In this document: positions 7,945 through 17,638 of the stretch, in pieces
How positions within the stretch are numbered: position 1 is the first letter of the stretch
Layout of the letters: the number at the start of each line of letters is the position of its first letter
Source: Kitasatospora sp. NBC_01266
GTDB lineage: Bacteria > Actinomycetota > Actinomycetes > Streptomycetales > Streptomycetaceae
Direction: 5' to 3'
Length of the DNA: 64,000 nt
Assembly (NCBI RefSeq): GCF_036242395.1
Contig: NZ_CP108458.1
Coordinates: 3,782,001-3,846,000 of the forward strand
Program-made: the position numbers and the translations under genes
Notes under the pieces: generated by a model
What the model was told of the DNA's origin: nothing
The model's database searches: none
The model's input: only the letters and a program-made list of their open reading frames with translations

Positions 7945-9129
7945 TCAGGCGGTGAGCTTCTCGTAGATCCGCAGCGTGCGCTCGGCCACGCCGGTCCAGG
8001 AGAACTGCTCCACCGCCCGGCGCCGTCCGGCGGCACCGAAGGCCTCGGCCAGCTCGGCGTCGTCGAGCAGCCGGTTGATCGCGGTGGCCAGGCCCCGCGC
8101 CAGCTGCTCCGGCTCGGCCGGCTCGCCGGTCCCGTCGGACTTGGCCAGGTAGTCGACCAGCAGCCCGGTGCGGCCGTCCTCGACCACCTCGGGGATCCCG
8201 CCCACGGCGGTGGCCACCACCGCCGTCCCGCAGGCCATCGCCTCCAGGTTGACGATGCCCATCGGCTCGTAGAGCGAGGGGCAGACGAAGACCCGGGCGT
8301 GGGTGAGCAGCTGGCGCAGGCTGCGGCCGTCGAGCATGCCGTCGATCCGCACCACGCCCGCCCGCCGGCTGCTCAACTCGGTCACCAGATCCGCCACTTC
8401 GGCAGCGATCTCCGGGGTGTCGGGCTGACCGCAGCAGAGCACCAGCTGAGCTTCCGGGCGCAGCTCGAAGGCGGCGCGCAGCAGCTGTGACAGGCCCTTC
8501 TGCCGGGTCACCCGACCGACGAAGAGCACGATCGGGCGCTGCGGGTCGATGCCGAACCTGACCAGCGCGTCGGTGCGCGCGTCGGGTTGGTAGACCTCGG
8601 TGTCAATGCCGTTGTGGATCACGTGCACCCGGTCGGGTTCGAGCTCCGGGTAGGCGGCGAGGACGTCCTCGCGCATCGCCCCCGAGACCGCGATCAGCGC
8701 GTCGGCGGCGAGCGCGGCCGAGCGTTCGAGCCAGCTGGACAGCGCGTATCCGCCGCCGAGCTGCTCGGCCTTCCAGGGGCGCATCGGCTCCAGGCTGTGC
8801 AGCGTCATCACGTGCGGGATGCCGTGCAGCAGCCGGGCCAGATGCCCCGCGGCGTTGGCGTACCAGGTGTGGCTGTGCACCAGGTCGGCCCCGGCGCAGT
8901 CGGCGGCGATCCGCAGGTCGGCACCGAGGAAGCGCAGTGCCGGGTTGGCGTCGTCGAGGTCACCGGGCAGCGGGTATGCCAGCGTGTCCGGCTCGCTGCG
9001 CGGGGCGCCCAGGCAGCGGACGTTGACCTTGGCCAGTCGTCGCAGCGCCCTGGTGAGTTCGGCCGCGTGCACACCGGCGCCGCCGTAGACCTCCGGCGGA
9101 TATTCCCTGGTGAGCAGGTCGACCCGCAT
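7945..9129 (-). CDS. glgA: GT4 glycogen synthase / maltose-1-phosphate synthase (GlgA/GlgM-like)
   Basis: This 394-residue GT-B glycosyltransferase is much shorter than enterobacterial GlgA (about 477 residues) and fits the actinobacterial GT4 type. The N-terminal domain starts VDLLTREYPPEVYGGAGVH, giving the glycan-acceptor GG motif. The nucleotide-sugar domain has FVGRVTRQKGL and the E-x7-E motif in CPSLYEPMGIVNLEAMA. The mycobacterial homologue GlgM joins ADP-glucose to glucose-1-phosphate to make maltose-1-phosphate, the donor for GlgE. With glgE 6 kb away and treS missing, that role is likely here. A gene for a 53-residue secreted peptide ends 39 bases upstream and is probably co-transcribed. 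Whether it acts as GlgM or as a simple glycogen synthase is not settled. Confidence 0.88.
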   Translation of the reverse strand: MRVDLLTREYPPEVYGGAGVHAAELTRALRRLAKVNVRCLGAPRSEPDTLAYPLPGDLDDANPALRFLGADLRIAADCAGADLVHSHTWYANAAGHLARLLHGIPHVMTLHSLEPMRPWKAEQLGGGYALSSWLERSAALAADALIAVSGAMREDVLAAYPELEPDRVHVIHNGIDTEVYQPDARTDALVRFGIDPQRPIVLFVGRVTRQKGLSQLLRAAFELRPEAQLVLCCGQPDTPEIAAEVADLVTELSSRRAGVVRIDGMLDGRSLRQLLTHARVFVCPSLYEPMGIVNLEAMACGTAVVATAVGGIPEVVEDGRTGLLVDYLAKSDGTGEPAEPEQLARGLATAINRLLDDAELAEAFGAAGRRRAVEQFSWTGVAERTLRIYEKLTA

Positions 9130-9168
9130 GTTGGTTCCCTTCTGGTGTCGGGCGCGGGGCGGGGCCGG

Positions 9169-9330
9169 TCAGCAGCAACCGTTGGTGTTGCCGGCAGGGC
9201 TCGCGGTCGCGACCGGAACCGTCGGCGGCTGGGTGCCGGTCCCGGTGTCGGCGCTCGCGTGGACCGGGGGGAGCAGGAATCCGCAGGCTGCGAGCAACCC
9301 GGCGGCGAGGAGCGGAAGGATCTTGCGCAT
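9169..9330 (-). CDS. 53-residue secreted or lipoprotein-type small peptide
   Basis: ATG 9330, preceded by AAAGG, opens a 53-residue frame. MRKILPLLAAGLLAACGFLL is a textbook signal sequence: two basic residues, then a long hydrophobic stretch. Two processing sites are visible: a lipobox LAAC with Cys16, and a signal peptidase I site ASA after residue 27. The mature part is Thr/Pro/Ala-rich and ends NGCC with two terminal cysteines. The gene leads into glgA (39-base gap), and is divergent from an HTH-TPR regulator gene. Two palindromes lie 30-70 bases upstream. I know no named family; the architecture would suit a signalling propeptide, but a small surface protein is the simpler alternative. 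Confidence 0.65.
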   Translation of the reverse strand: MRKILPLLAAGLLAACGFLLPPVHASADTGTGTQPPTVPVATASPAGNTNGCC

Positions 9331-9359
9331 GGCGACTTACCTTTCGCTGAGCCAGTTCG

Positions 9360-9399
9360 TTGACATGCAGAGTCAATCTGAGTTGACTCGGACTGTCAA
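9360..9399. promoter_or_regulatory. tandem TTGAC-N7-GTCAA palindromes (probable operator)
   Basis: Two 17-base inverted repeats occur with identical arms and spacing: TTGAC-ATGCAGA-GTCAA at 9360-9376 and TTGAC-TCGGACT-GTCAA at 9383-9399. Their starts are 23 bases apart, about two helical turns, so bound dimers would lie on nearly the same face. They sit between the small-peptide gene (minus) and the HTH-TPR regulator gene (plus). The arms also look like -35 elements, so the site probably overlaps promoters. Confidence 0.7.
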
Positions 9400-9512
9400 T
9401 CACTAACTTTTCAGCCGTTCCGACGCTACGGAGAGTGTCCGCCGGGGCATGGGGAAGACGAGGCTGGGCCCGGAGCGTTCAACCGAGCGACCCTGCCGAA
9501 GGACCGATAGCC

Positions 9513-9541
9513 TTGGCGACTGTCACCTGGGGGTGTAAATA
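9513..9541 (+). promoter_or_regulatory. candidate promoter of the HTH-TPR regulator gene
   Basis: TTGGCG at 9513-9518 and TAAATA at 9536-9541 are separated by 17 bases. The predicted start of transcription near 9548 lies beyond the upstream ATG at 9542, which supports ATG 9608 as the true start codon. Confidence 0.4.
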
Positions 9542-9607
9542 ATGGAGTCAAATGGGCATCCCCGAGGGACGGCTCGAACAGCTGACCTCCCCGTTGACCG
9601 GAGAACC

Positions 9608-10954
9608 ATGGACCAATCACAGAGCGGTACGAATGGCATCGGCCAGCGGCTGCGCGAGCTGCGTCAGAAGCGCGGCCTGAATCAGCAGGACCTCGCCTCG
9701 GCCGACATCTCGGTCAGCTACGTGTCCCTGATCGAGACCGGCAAGCGCGTCCCCTCGGAGGCCGTCCTCAAGGCACTCGCCGAGCGGGTCGGATGCACCG
9801 TCGACTACCTGCGCACCGGACGGGACGACGTCCGGGTCAAGGAGCTCGAACTCAAAGTGGCGTTCGGCGACATGGCGCTGCGCAACGGCGCCAACGGAGA
9901 GGCGCTGCAGTCCTACAGCGAGGCGCTGGCGAACGCCCCGCTGCTCGGCGAGGCGATGGTCCGCCGGGCCCGGCTCGGCCAGGCACTGGCCTTCGAGAAG
10001 CTGGGCCGGCTGGAGGCCGCCATCCAGCTGTTCAACGTGCTCTACGACGATCCCGAGACGATCCCCGGCTCCGCCGAGTGGGCCCAGCTGGCGGTGGCTC
10101 TCTGCCGCGCCTATCGGGACTCCGGCGACCAGGTGATGTCCATCGAGGTCGGCGAGCGTGCCATGAAGCAGCTCGACCGACTCGGCCTGGACGTCACCGA
10201 CGACCACATCCAGCTCGGCTCCACCCTGATGGGCTGCTACTACCACCGGGGCGACCTGACCCAGGCCCAGCTGCTGAGCAACCGGCTGACCCAGATCGCC
10301 GAGGAGAAGGGCTCGCGGGTCGCTCGTGGTTCGGTCTACTGGAACGCCGCACTGGTGGCCGCCTCGAAGGGCGACTTGAAGGAGTCACTGGCACTTGCCG
10401 AGCGCGCCCTGGTGCTGATGGCCGAGACCGACAACGTCCGGCACATCGGCCTGCTCAAGTCCAACTGCGCCGCTTACATGCTCGAGCTCGACGGCAGCGA
10501 CCTGGAGCGGGCCGAGGGCCTGCTGGAGGAGGCGCAGGAGGCGATGCTGGAGGTGGGCACCGCAGCCGAGCAGTCGAACGTGGAGACCTCCCGCGCCCGG
10601 CTGGCCCTGCGTCAGGGCGATCCCGAGGCCGCCATGGAGCGCGCCAGCCGGGCGCTCGGCCTGCTGCGCAACGAGGCCCGCTGGGAGTCCGCCGCCACCC
10701 GGGTGGTGCTGGCCCAGGCCCAGTTCGAGCGCGGCGACAGCACGGGCGGCGCACAGACCCTGCGTGCCGTGGAGCGTCAGCTCGGCCAGATCCCGGTGAA
10801 CCGCAACACCGCCCTGGTCTGGCGCCAGGCGGGCGACGTCTGGCAGCTCTACGGCCACCCGGCCGAGGCGCTGACGATGTACCAGCACGCCATGTCCGGA
10901 GTCGGCCTGGTACCGCTGAAAGGGGCCGCCAGAGTCGCCGCCCCGCTGAGTTGA
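9608..10954 (+). CDS. XRE-type HTH regulator with C-terminal TPR domain (RRNPP-like architecture)
   Basis: This 448-residue protein has an N-terminal Cro/C1-type HTH (about residues 11-66, LRELRQKRGLNQQDLASADI then SYVSLIETGKRVPSEAVL). The rest is an all-helical array of TPR-like repeats, for example GEALQSYSEALANAPLLGEA, GRLEAAIQLFNVLYDDP, GDLKESLALAERALVLM and GDPEAAMERASRALGLL. HTH plus TPR array is the architecture of RRNPP receptors (PlcR, Rgg, PrgX), which bind imported peptides; it is also common in actinomycete regulators without known ligand. The ATG at 9608 has GGAGA five bases upstream; an earlier ATG at 9542 lies before the predicted transcript start. It is divergent from the small-peptide/glgA unit with paired palindromes between them, and convergent with glgB. 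Confidence 0.85.
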   Translation: MDQSQSGTNGIGQRLRELRQKRGLNQQDLASADISVSYVSLIETGKRVPSEAVLKALAERVGCTVDYLRTGRDDVRVKELELKVAFGDMALRNGANGEALQSYSEALANAPLLGEAMVRRARLGQALAFEKLGRLEAAIQLFNVLYDDPETIPGSAEWAQLAVALCRAYRDSGDQVMSIEVGERAMKQLDRLGLDVTDDHIQLGSTLMGCYYHRGDLTQAQLLSNRLTQIAEEKGSRVARGSVYWNAALVAASKGDLKESLALAERALVLMAETDNVRHIGLLKSNCAAYMLELDGSDLERAEGLLEEAQEAMLEVGTAAEQSNVETSRARLALRQGDPEAAMERASRALGLLRNEARWESAATRVVLAQAQFERGDSTGGAQTLRAVERQLGQIPVNRNTALVWRQAGDVWQLYGHPAEALTMYQHAMSGVGLVPLKGAARVAAPLS

Positions 10955-10973
10955 GCACGTGGCGCCGGCCGCG

Positions 10974-11011
10974 GTCGGCCGCCGCCCGCCACCGCGCGGG
11001 CGGCGGCCGAC
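10974..11011. terminator. bidirectional terminator between the regulator gene and glgB
   Basis: A perfect 16-base-pair stem, GTCGGCCGCCGCCCGC (10974-10989) with its complement at 10996-11011, and a six-base loop CACCGC. It lies between convergent genes 19 bases apart on each side and has no T-tract, as is common in actinomycetes. Confidence 0.8.
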
Positions 11012-11029
11012 GAGCCCGACCGGCTCCGC

Positions 11030-13342
11030 TCAGCCCGCCTCGGGGGCCGGCCCGGCAGACCGGGCCGCGGTCAGCGGCAGCTCCGGCCCCTGCGGGCAGA
11101 GCCACACCGTGGCCAGCGGCGGCAGGGTGAGCTCGGCGCTGAACGGCTGCCCCTGCCAAGGGAGTTCCGCGGCCTGGTACGGGCCGCCCTGGCCGGCGTC
11201 GGCGCCGCCGTAGCGGGAGTGGTCGGTGTCCAGGACGACGTGCCACCGCCCGGCCGCCGGCAGTCCGATCCGGTAGTCGGCGCGCACGTTCGGCGACAGG
11301 TTGCAGACCGCGACCAGGGTGCGCCCCGCCGTGTCCCGGCGGACGAAGGAGTAGACGTTGTCCTGCGCCGCGTCGGCGTCCAGCCAGTGGAAACCGGCCG
11401 GGTCCGCGTCGAGCTGCCAGAGCGGCGGGTAGTCCTGGTAGAGCTGGTTCAGGTCGGCCAGCAGCCGCCGCACACCGCGGTGGTCCTCGGCGGCCGGCCA
11501 GCCCTCCTCCAGCAGCCACCACTGCGGGCCCTGCTCGTGGTCCCACTCCGCGCCCTGGGCGAACTCCTGTCCCATGAAGAGCAGTTGCTTGCCCGGGTGG
11601 GCCCACATGAAGCCGAGGTAGGCGCGGTGGTTGGCCCGCTGCTGCCACCAGTCGCCCGGCATCTTGGCGACCAGCGACCCCTTGCCGTGCACCACCTCGT
11701 CGTGCGAGATCGGCAGCACGTAGTTCTCGGCGTAGGCGTACACCATCGAGAAGGTCAACTCGTGGTGGTGGTACTGGCGGTGGATCGGCTCCCGGGCGAA
11801 GTACCGCAGCGAGTCGTGCATCCAGCCCATGTTCCACTTCAGGCCGAAGCCCAGGCCGCCCGCGCCGCTCTGCCCCAGCGCGTCGGTGGGGCGGGTGACG
11901 CCGTCCCAGGCGGTGGACTCCTCGGCGATGGTGACCACGCCGGGGCAGCGGCGGTAGACGGTGGCGTTCATCTCCTGGAGGAAGGCGACCGCGTCCAGGT
12001 TCTCCCGGCCGCCGAACTGGTTGGGGGCCCACTGCCCGTCCTCGCGGGAGTAGTCGAGGTAGAGCATCGAGGCGACCGCGTCCACCCGCAGGCCGTCGAT
12101 GTGGAACTCCTCGCACCAGTAGACCGCGTTGGCCACCAGGAAGTTGCGCACCTCGGTACGGCCGTAGTCGAAGGTCAGGGTGCCCCAGTCCGGGTGCTCG
12201 GCGCGGCGCGGGTCGGCCGGCTCGTAGAGCGGCTCGCCGTCGAACCGGGCCAGCGCGAACTCGTCCTTGGGGAAGTGCGCCGGCACCCAGTCCATGATCA
12301 CCCCGATCCCGGCCCGGTGCAGCGCGTCGACCAGGAACCGGAAGTCGTCCGGCGAGCCCAGCCGCGCGGTCGGCGCGTAGAACCCCGACACCTGGTAGCC
12401 CCAGGAACCACCGAACGGATGCTCCAGCACCGGCATGAACTCCACATGCGTGAAGTTCAACCCCCGCAGATACCCCGGCAGCTCCGCCGCCAGCTGACGG
12501 TACGTCAAGCCGGGCCGCCAGGAACCCAGATGCAACTCGTAGATCGACATCGCGCCGTCCTGGACGGGCCGCGCGGACCGGTGCCGCAGCCAGCGCTCGT
12601 CGCCCCAGACGTAACTCGACTCGTGCACCACCGAGGCGGTGGCGGGCGGGCCCTCGGTGCGGCGGGCCAGCGGGTCGGCCTTCTGCAGCAGGCGGCCGTC
12701 CCGGGTGGCGATCTCGTACTTGTAGACGGCCCCTTCGCCGAGGCCTGGTACGAACAACTCCCAGACGCCGCTGGCACCCAGCGAGCGCATCGGCAGCCCG
12801 GTGCCGTCCCAGAAGTTGAAGTCGCCCACCAGGCGCACCCCGACCGCGTTCGGTGCCCACACCGCGAACGCCACCCCGGCCACCCCGTCCACCACCCGCA
12901 GGTGCGACCCCAGCACCCGCCAGAGCTGCTCGTGCCGCCCCTCCCGGATCAGGTGCAGGTCCAACTCACCCAGCGTGGGCGCGAACCGGTAGCCGTCCTC
13001 CTGGGCGGGCGACTCGCCGTCGGCATCGATGACCCGCAGCCGGTAGTCGGCCTGCCAGCCCGAGGGCAGCAGACCGGTGAAGAGCCCGTCCTCGGCCGGG
13101 GACAGCGCCATCCGGCCGACCTCGGTCTCCAGCAGCACCGTGTCGGCCCCGGGCCGCAGCACCCGCACCGCGACGCCGGACTTGCCGGGGTGGGCGCCCA
13201 GCAGGGCGTGCGGATCGTGGTGACGGCCGGCCAGCAGGCGGGCGGTCTCCTCCGGGGCGGGCCGCGCCGGTGAGAGCTGCAGGACCGGGGGATCCAGTTC
13301 GAGGGCGAGGCGCGGAGTCACGGGTGCGGGTCCTGTCGTCAT
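11030..13342 (-). CDS. glgB: 1,4-alpha-glucan branching enzyme
   Basis: This 770-residue GH13 subfamily 9 enzyme introduces alpha-1,6 branches into the linear glucan. Domains in order: N1/N2 CBM48-like modules (FAVWAPNAVGVRLVGDFNFW), the (beta/alpha)8 barrel, and an all-beta C-terminal domain. The three catalytic acids are in GLRVDAVASM (nucleophile Asp), TIAEEST (acid/base Glu) and ISHDEVVHGK (third Asp). The length matches the long actinobacterial GlgB with two N-terminal modules. It is the last gene of a minus-strand operon, 87 bases after mak. In the GlgE pathway it acts on the polymer that GlgE extends. A strong hairpin follows the gene. Confidence 0.97.
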   Translation of the reverse strand: MTTGPAPVTPRLALELDPPVLQLSPARPAPEETARLLAGRHHDPHALLGAHPGKSGVAVRVLRPGADTVLLETEVGRMALSPAEDGLFTGLLPSGWQADYRLRVIDADGESPAQEDGYRFAPTLGELDLHLIREGRHEQLWRVLGSHLRVVDGVAGVAFAVWAPNAVGVRLVGDFNFWDGTGLPMRSLGASGVWELFVPGLGEGAVYKYEIATRDGRLLQKADPLARRTEGPPATASVVHESSYVWGDERWLRHRSARPVQDGAMSIYELHLGSWRPGLTYRQLAAELPGYLRGLNFTHVEFMPVLEHPFGGSWGYQVSGFYAPTARLGSPDDFRFLVDALHRAGIGVIMDWVPAHFPKDEFALARFDGEPLYEPADPRRAEHPDWGTLTFDYGRTEVRNFLVANAVYWCEEFHIDGLRVDAVASMLYLDYSREDGQWAPNQFGGRENLDAVAFLQEMNATVYRRCPGVVTIAEESTAWDGVTRPTDALGQSGAGGLGFGLKWNMGWMHDSLRYFAREPIHRQYHHHELTFSMVYAYAENYVLPISHDEVVHGKGSLVAKMPGDWWQQRANHRAYLGFMWAHPGKQLLFMGQEFAQGAEWDHEQGPQWWLLEEGWPAAEDHRGVRRLLADLNQLYQDYPPLWQLDADPAGFHWLDADAAQDNVYSFVRRDTAGRTLVAVCNLSPNVRADYRIGLPAAGRWHVVLDTDHSRYGGADAGQGGPYQAAELPWQGQPFSAELTLPPLATVWLCPQGPELPLTAARSAGPAPEAG

Positions 13343-13429
13343 GGAGAACAGCGTGGGCGTCCCTGGGCCGGCGGCCTGGGGGTCCCGCCGCCGAAGGCCG
13401 GGGGAAGGGGGAGGGCGTCGCGCGGGCGG

Positions 13430-14959
13430 TCAGCGGCCGAAGACCAGGCGTTGGATCGCCGCCATCGGGATCGGCAGCCAGGTCGGCCGGTGCTGGGCCT
13501 CGTAGACCGCCTCGTAGACGGCCTTCTCGGCCTCGAAGGCCCGCAGCACCACCGGGTGGCAGTGCGGATCGACGCCCCCGGCCGCCGCGTAACCGGCTGT
13601 GAAAGCACGGCGGTTGCGCACCGCCCAGGCATAGGCGCGGCGGCTGCGGCGCAGCCGGGCGGTGGCCTGCTCGGCGGACTCACCGGCCGGCGAGTCGCCC
13701 TGGCCGACGATCCGGGGCAGCGGTCCCAGCCCGGCCAGCGCCTGCTGACCGGCGTACTCGAAGGAGCGCAGCATGCCCGCCACATCCTTGAGCACCGGCT
13801 GCGGCAGCACGCGTTCGGCCACCGGGCGGGCCGGCTCGCCCTCGAAGTCGATCACCTTCCAGCCGCCCTCGGTGCGCAGCACCTGGCCCAGATGCAGGTC
13901 ACCGTGGACCCGCTGGGCGCGCAGACCCCGCCCGCGCAGCGCGAGCTTGCCGAAGTCCTCGTACAGGCTGCCCAACCGTCCGGCGTAGGGCTCCAGTTCG
14001 GGCACCTCGCGGACGGCGGCACGCAGCTCGCGGTGCAGCCCGTCGACCAGCGCGACGATCTCCGCGGGCCCGAGTTCCACCTGGCCGAAGGCCTCGGCGA
14101 GCGAGGCGTGCACCTCGGCCACCGCCGCGCCCAGGGCGCGCGCCTCGTCGGTGAAACCGTCCACGGCGGGCACCGTGGGGCAGGAGCCGGTGATGCAGTC
14201 GCCGGCCTGCTCGACCGCCAGCTGCCAGCCGTCGCCGCGGGCCGGCAGGAACTCCTCCAGGATCCCGAGCACCATGGACTGCTGCGGCTCACCGTCGGTG
14301 TGCAGCCAGCCGGCCAGGCCGGGGATGCGCTCGCAGCGCACCTGGGTGAGGCCGCGCAGTGCCTCGGTCTCCGGGTGGAGTCCGGGCTCGGGCTGGCGGA
14401 AGATCTTGAAGAGCAGGCGGTCGCCGTAGACCACCGTGCTGTTGCTCTGCTCCACCGCCAGCGCCCGGGCGCTCAACCCGCGCGGCAGCGGCTCGGCGCC
14501 GGTCAGCGACATCCGCAGCTCGCCGACGCCGGCCGCCGAGCCGGCCGTGCGATCCAGCAGTCGCTCCATCAACTCGTGGTCGGCGGTGGCCTCGTAGAGC
14601 GACCAGCCGTCCCAGCGGCCGCCCTGCGCGGTGCCGATCCCGGCCGGGGCCAGCGCCTCGGGCAGGCTGGGGCGCAGCCCGACCAGCAGTTGGTAGTGGC
14701 GCGAGCCGGTGGTCCCGTGCCGGGCGTCGAGCAGCGAGTGCAGCAGCACCGGGGCGTCCGGGTCGCCGGGGCGCGGGCCGTCCAGCACCGAGGCGCTGAC
14801 CGGGGCCAACTGCTCCAGGTGGCCGTGCTCGTGGGTGAACCAGCGGCGGGTCACCAGCCAGGGCAGCAGGTCGCGCAGCAGCGGGCGCAGCAGCTCGTCG
14901 GCCTGCAGTTCGGCGCCGCGCTCCGCGCCCAGGCAGGTGGCACAGAGGATCGCTGACAT
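13430..14959 (-). CDS. mak: maltokinase
   Basis: This 509-residue kinase phosphorylates maltose with ATP to maltose-1-phosphate, the GlgE substrate. The N-terminal cap opens with LLPWLVTRRWFTHEHGH, corresponding to the PRQRWF region of Pep2 proteins. Kinase motifs are Lys185 in LLFKIFRQ, the catalytic loop VHGDLHLGQ at 351-359 with Asp354, and metal-binding DFEGEP at 371-376. ATG 14959 follows the glgE stop directly, so the two are coupled. In most actinomycetes treS lies between glgE and this gene, or is fused to it; here neither is the case. The maltose source must therefore be elsewhere. Confidence 0.93.
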   Translation of the reverse strand: MSAILCATCLGAERGAELQADELLRPLLRDLLPWLVTRRWFTHEHGHLEQLAPVSASVLDGPRPGDPDAPVLLHSLLDARHGTTGSRHYQLLVGLRPSLPEALAPAGIGTAQGGRWDGWSLYEATADHELMERLLDRTAGSAAGVGELRMSLTGAEPLPRGLSARALAVEQSNSTVVYGDRLLFKIFRQPEPGLHPETEALRGLTQVRCERIPGLAGWLHTDGEPQQSMVLGILEEFLPARGDGWQLAVEQAGDCITGSCPTVPAVDGFTDEARALGAAVAEVHASLAEAFGQVELGPAEIVALVDGLHRELRAAVREVPELEPYAGRLGSLYEDFGKLALRGRGLRAQRVHGDLHLGQVLRTEGGWKVIDFEGEPARPVAERVLPQPVLKDVAGMLRSFEYAGQQALAGLGPLPRIVGQGDSPAGESAEQATARLRRSRRAYAWAVRNRRAFTAGYAAAGGVDPHCHPVVLRAFEAEKAVYEAVYEAQHRPTWLPIPMAAIQRLVFGR

Positions 14960-14960
14960 T

Positions 14961-16985
<2,025 letters not shown>

Positions 16986-17009
16986 CTGCGGTCTCCCCCT
17001 GTCGGACCG

Positions 17010-17606
17010 TCAGGACAGCTCGGCGTGCTGCCGGCTGCTCCGCTTGGCGAGCTCTTCGATGATCTGCCGGGCGAACAGGTGGCAGTGGTTCCCGGTCCGT
17101 GCCGTGACCAGGTCCTCGTCCACCACCACGTCCTCGTCGACGTAGACCCCGCCCATGTTCTTCAGGTCGCCGAGCAGGTTGTTGTGCACCACCGCGCGCC
17201 GCCCGCGGATCACCGCCGGGACCGGGGCGGCCAGCCACATGCCGTGGCAGATGATCCCCTTGACGATCGCCGGATCGGCGAAGGCGCGGCGCAGCAGCAC
17301 GGCGGCGGGCGGCAGTTGGTCGGGCTGCTCGGTGTAGCGCAGTCGGTCGGCGACGATGCCCGAGGGGACGATCAACGCCGCGTACTCCTTGAGCCCGTAC
17401 TCGTCGAGGTCCTCGAAGGACTCCGACACCTCGAAGGGCATCCGATGCTCGTGGCCGCGGAAGACCAGCCGGTCGCTGCCCCAGAGCCGGGTGAGGAAGT
17501 GCACCTCGCCGCCCTCCTCGGCGAACCGGCGCTGGTAGTAGAGGATCTCCGGTTCGTAGAAGTCGCTCTCCATCAGGACCGCGATCTTCTGGCCGTTCAG
17601 CACCAC
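17010..17606 (-). CDS. DJ-1/PfpI family protein A
   Basis: This 198-residue protein has the DJ-1/PfpI fold. It begins with strand KIAVLMESDFYEPE; the nucleophile elbow is GIICHGMWL with Cys120-His121, the family Cys-His pair. The family includes glyoxalases/deglycases, chaperones and proteases; the sequence alone does not say which. GTG 17606 has AAGGAG eight bases upstream; the GTG at 17613 is too close to that site. The gene is 32 bases after the TPP enzyme stop and 24 bases before glgE, so it is within the same operon. A glyoxalase-type role against reactive carbonyls from sugar metabolism is conceivable but unproven. Confidence 0.87.
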   Translation of the reverse strand: MVLNGQKIAVLMESDFYEPEILYYQRRFAEEGGEVHFLTRLWGSDRLVFRGHEHRMPFEVSESFEDLDEYGLKEYAALIVPSGIVADRLRYTEQPDQLPPAAVLLRRAFADPAIVKGIICHGMWLAAPVPAVIRGRRAVVHNNLLGDLKNMGGVYVDEDVVVDEDLVTARTGNHCHLFARQIIEELAKRSSRQHAELS

Positions 17607-17638
17607 AGCGCACACTCCTTCACTGCTGATTGATTCGG

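Noticed and set aside
9542..9607. ATG 9542 as start of the HTH-TPR regulator
   Set aside because: A promoter-like pair places transcription start near 9548, after this ATG, and ATG 9608 has a better-spaced GGAGA site directly before the HTH domain.
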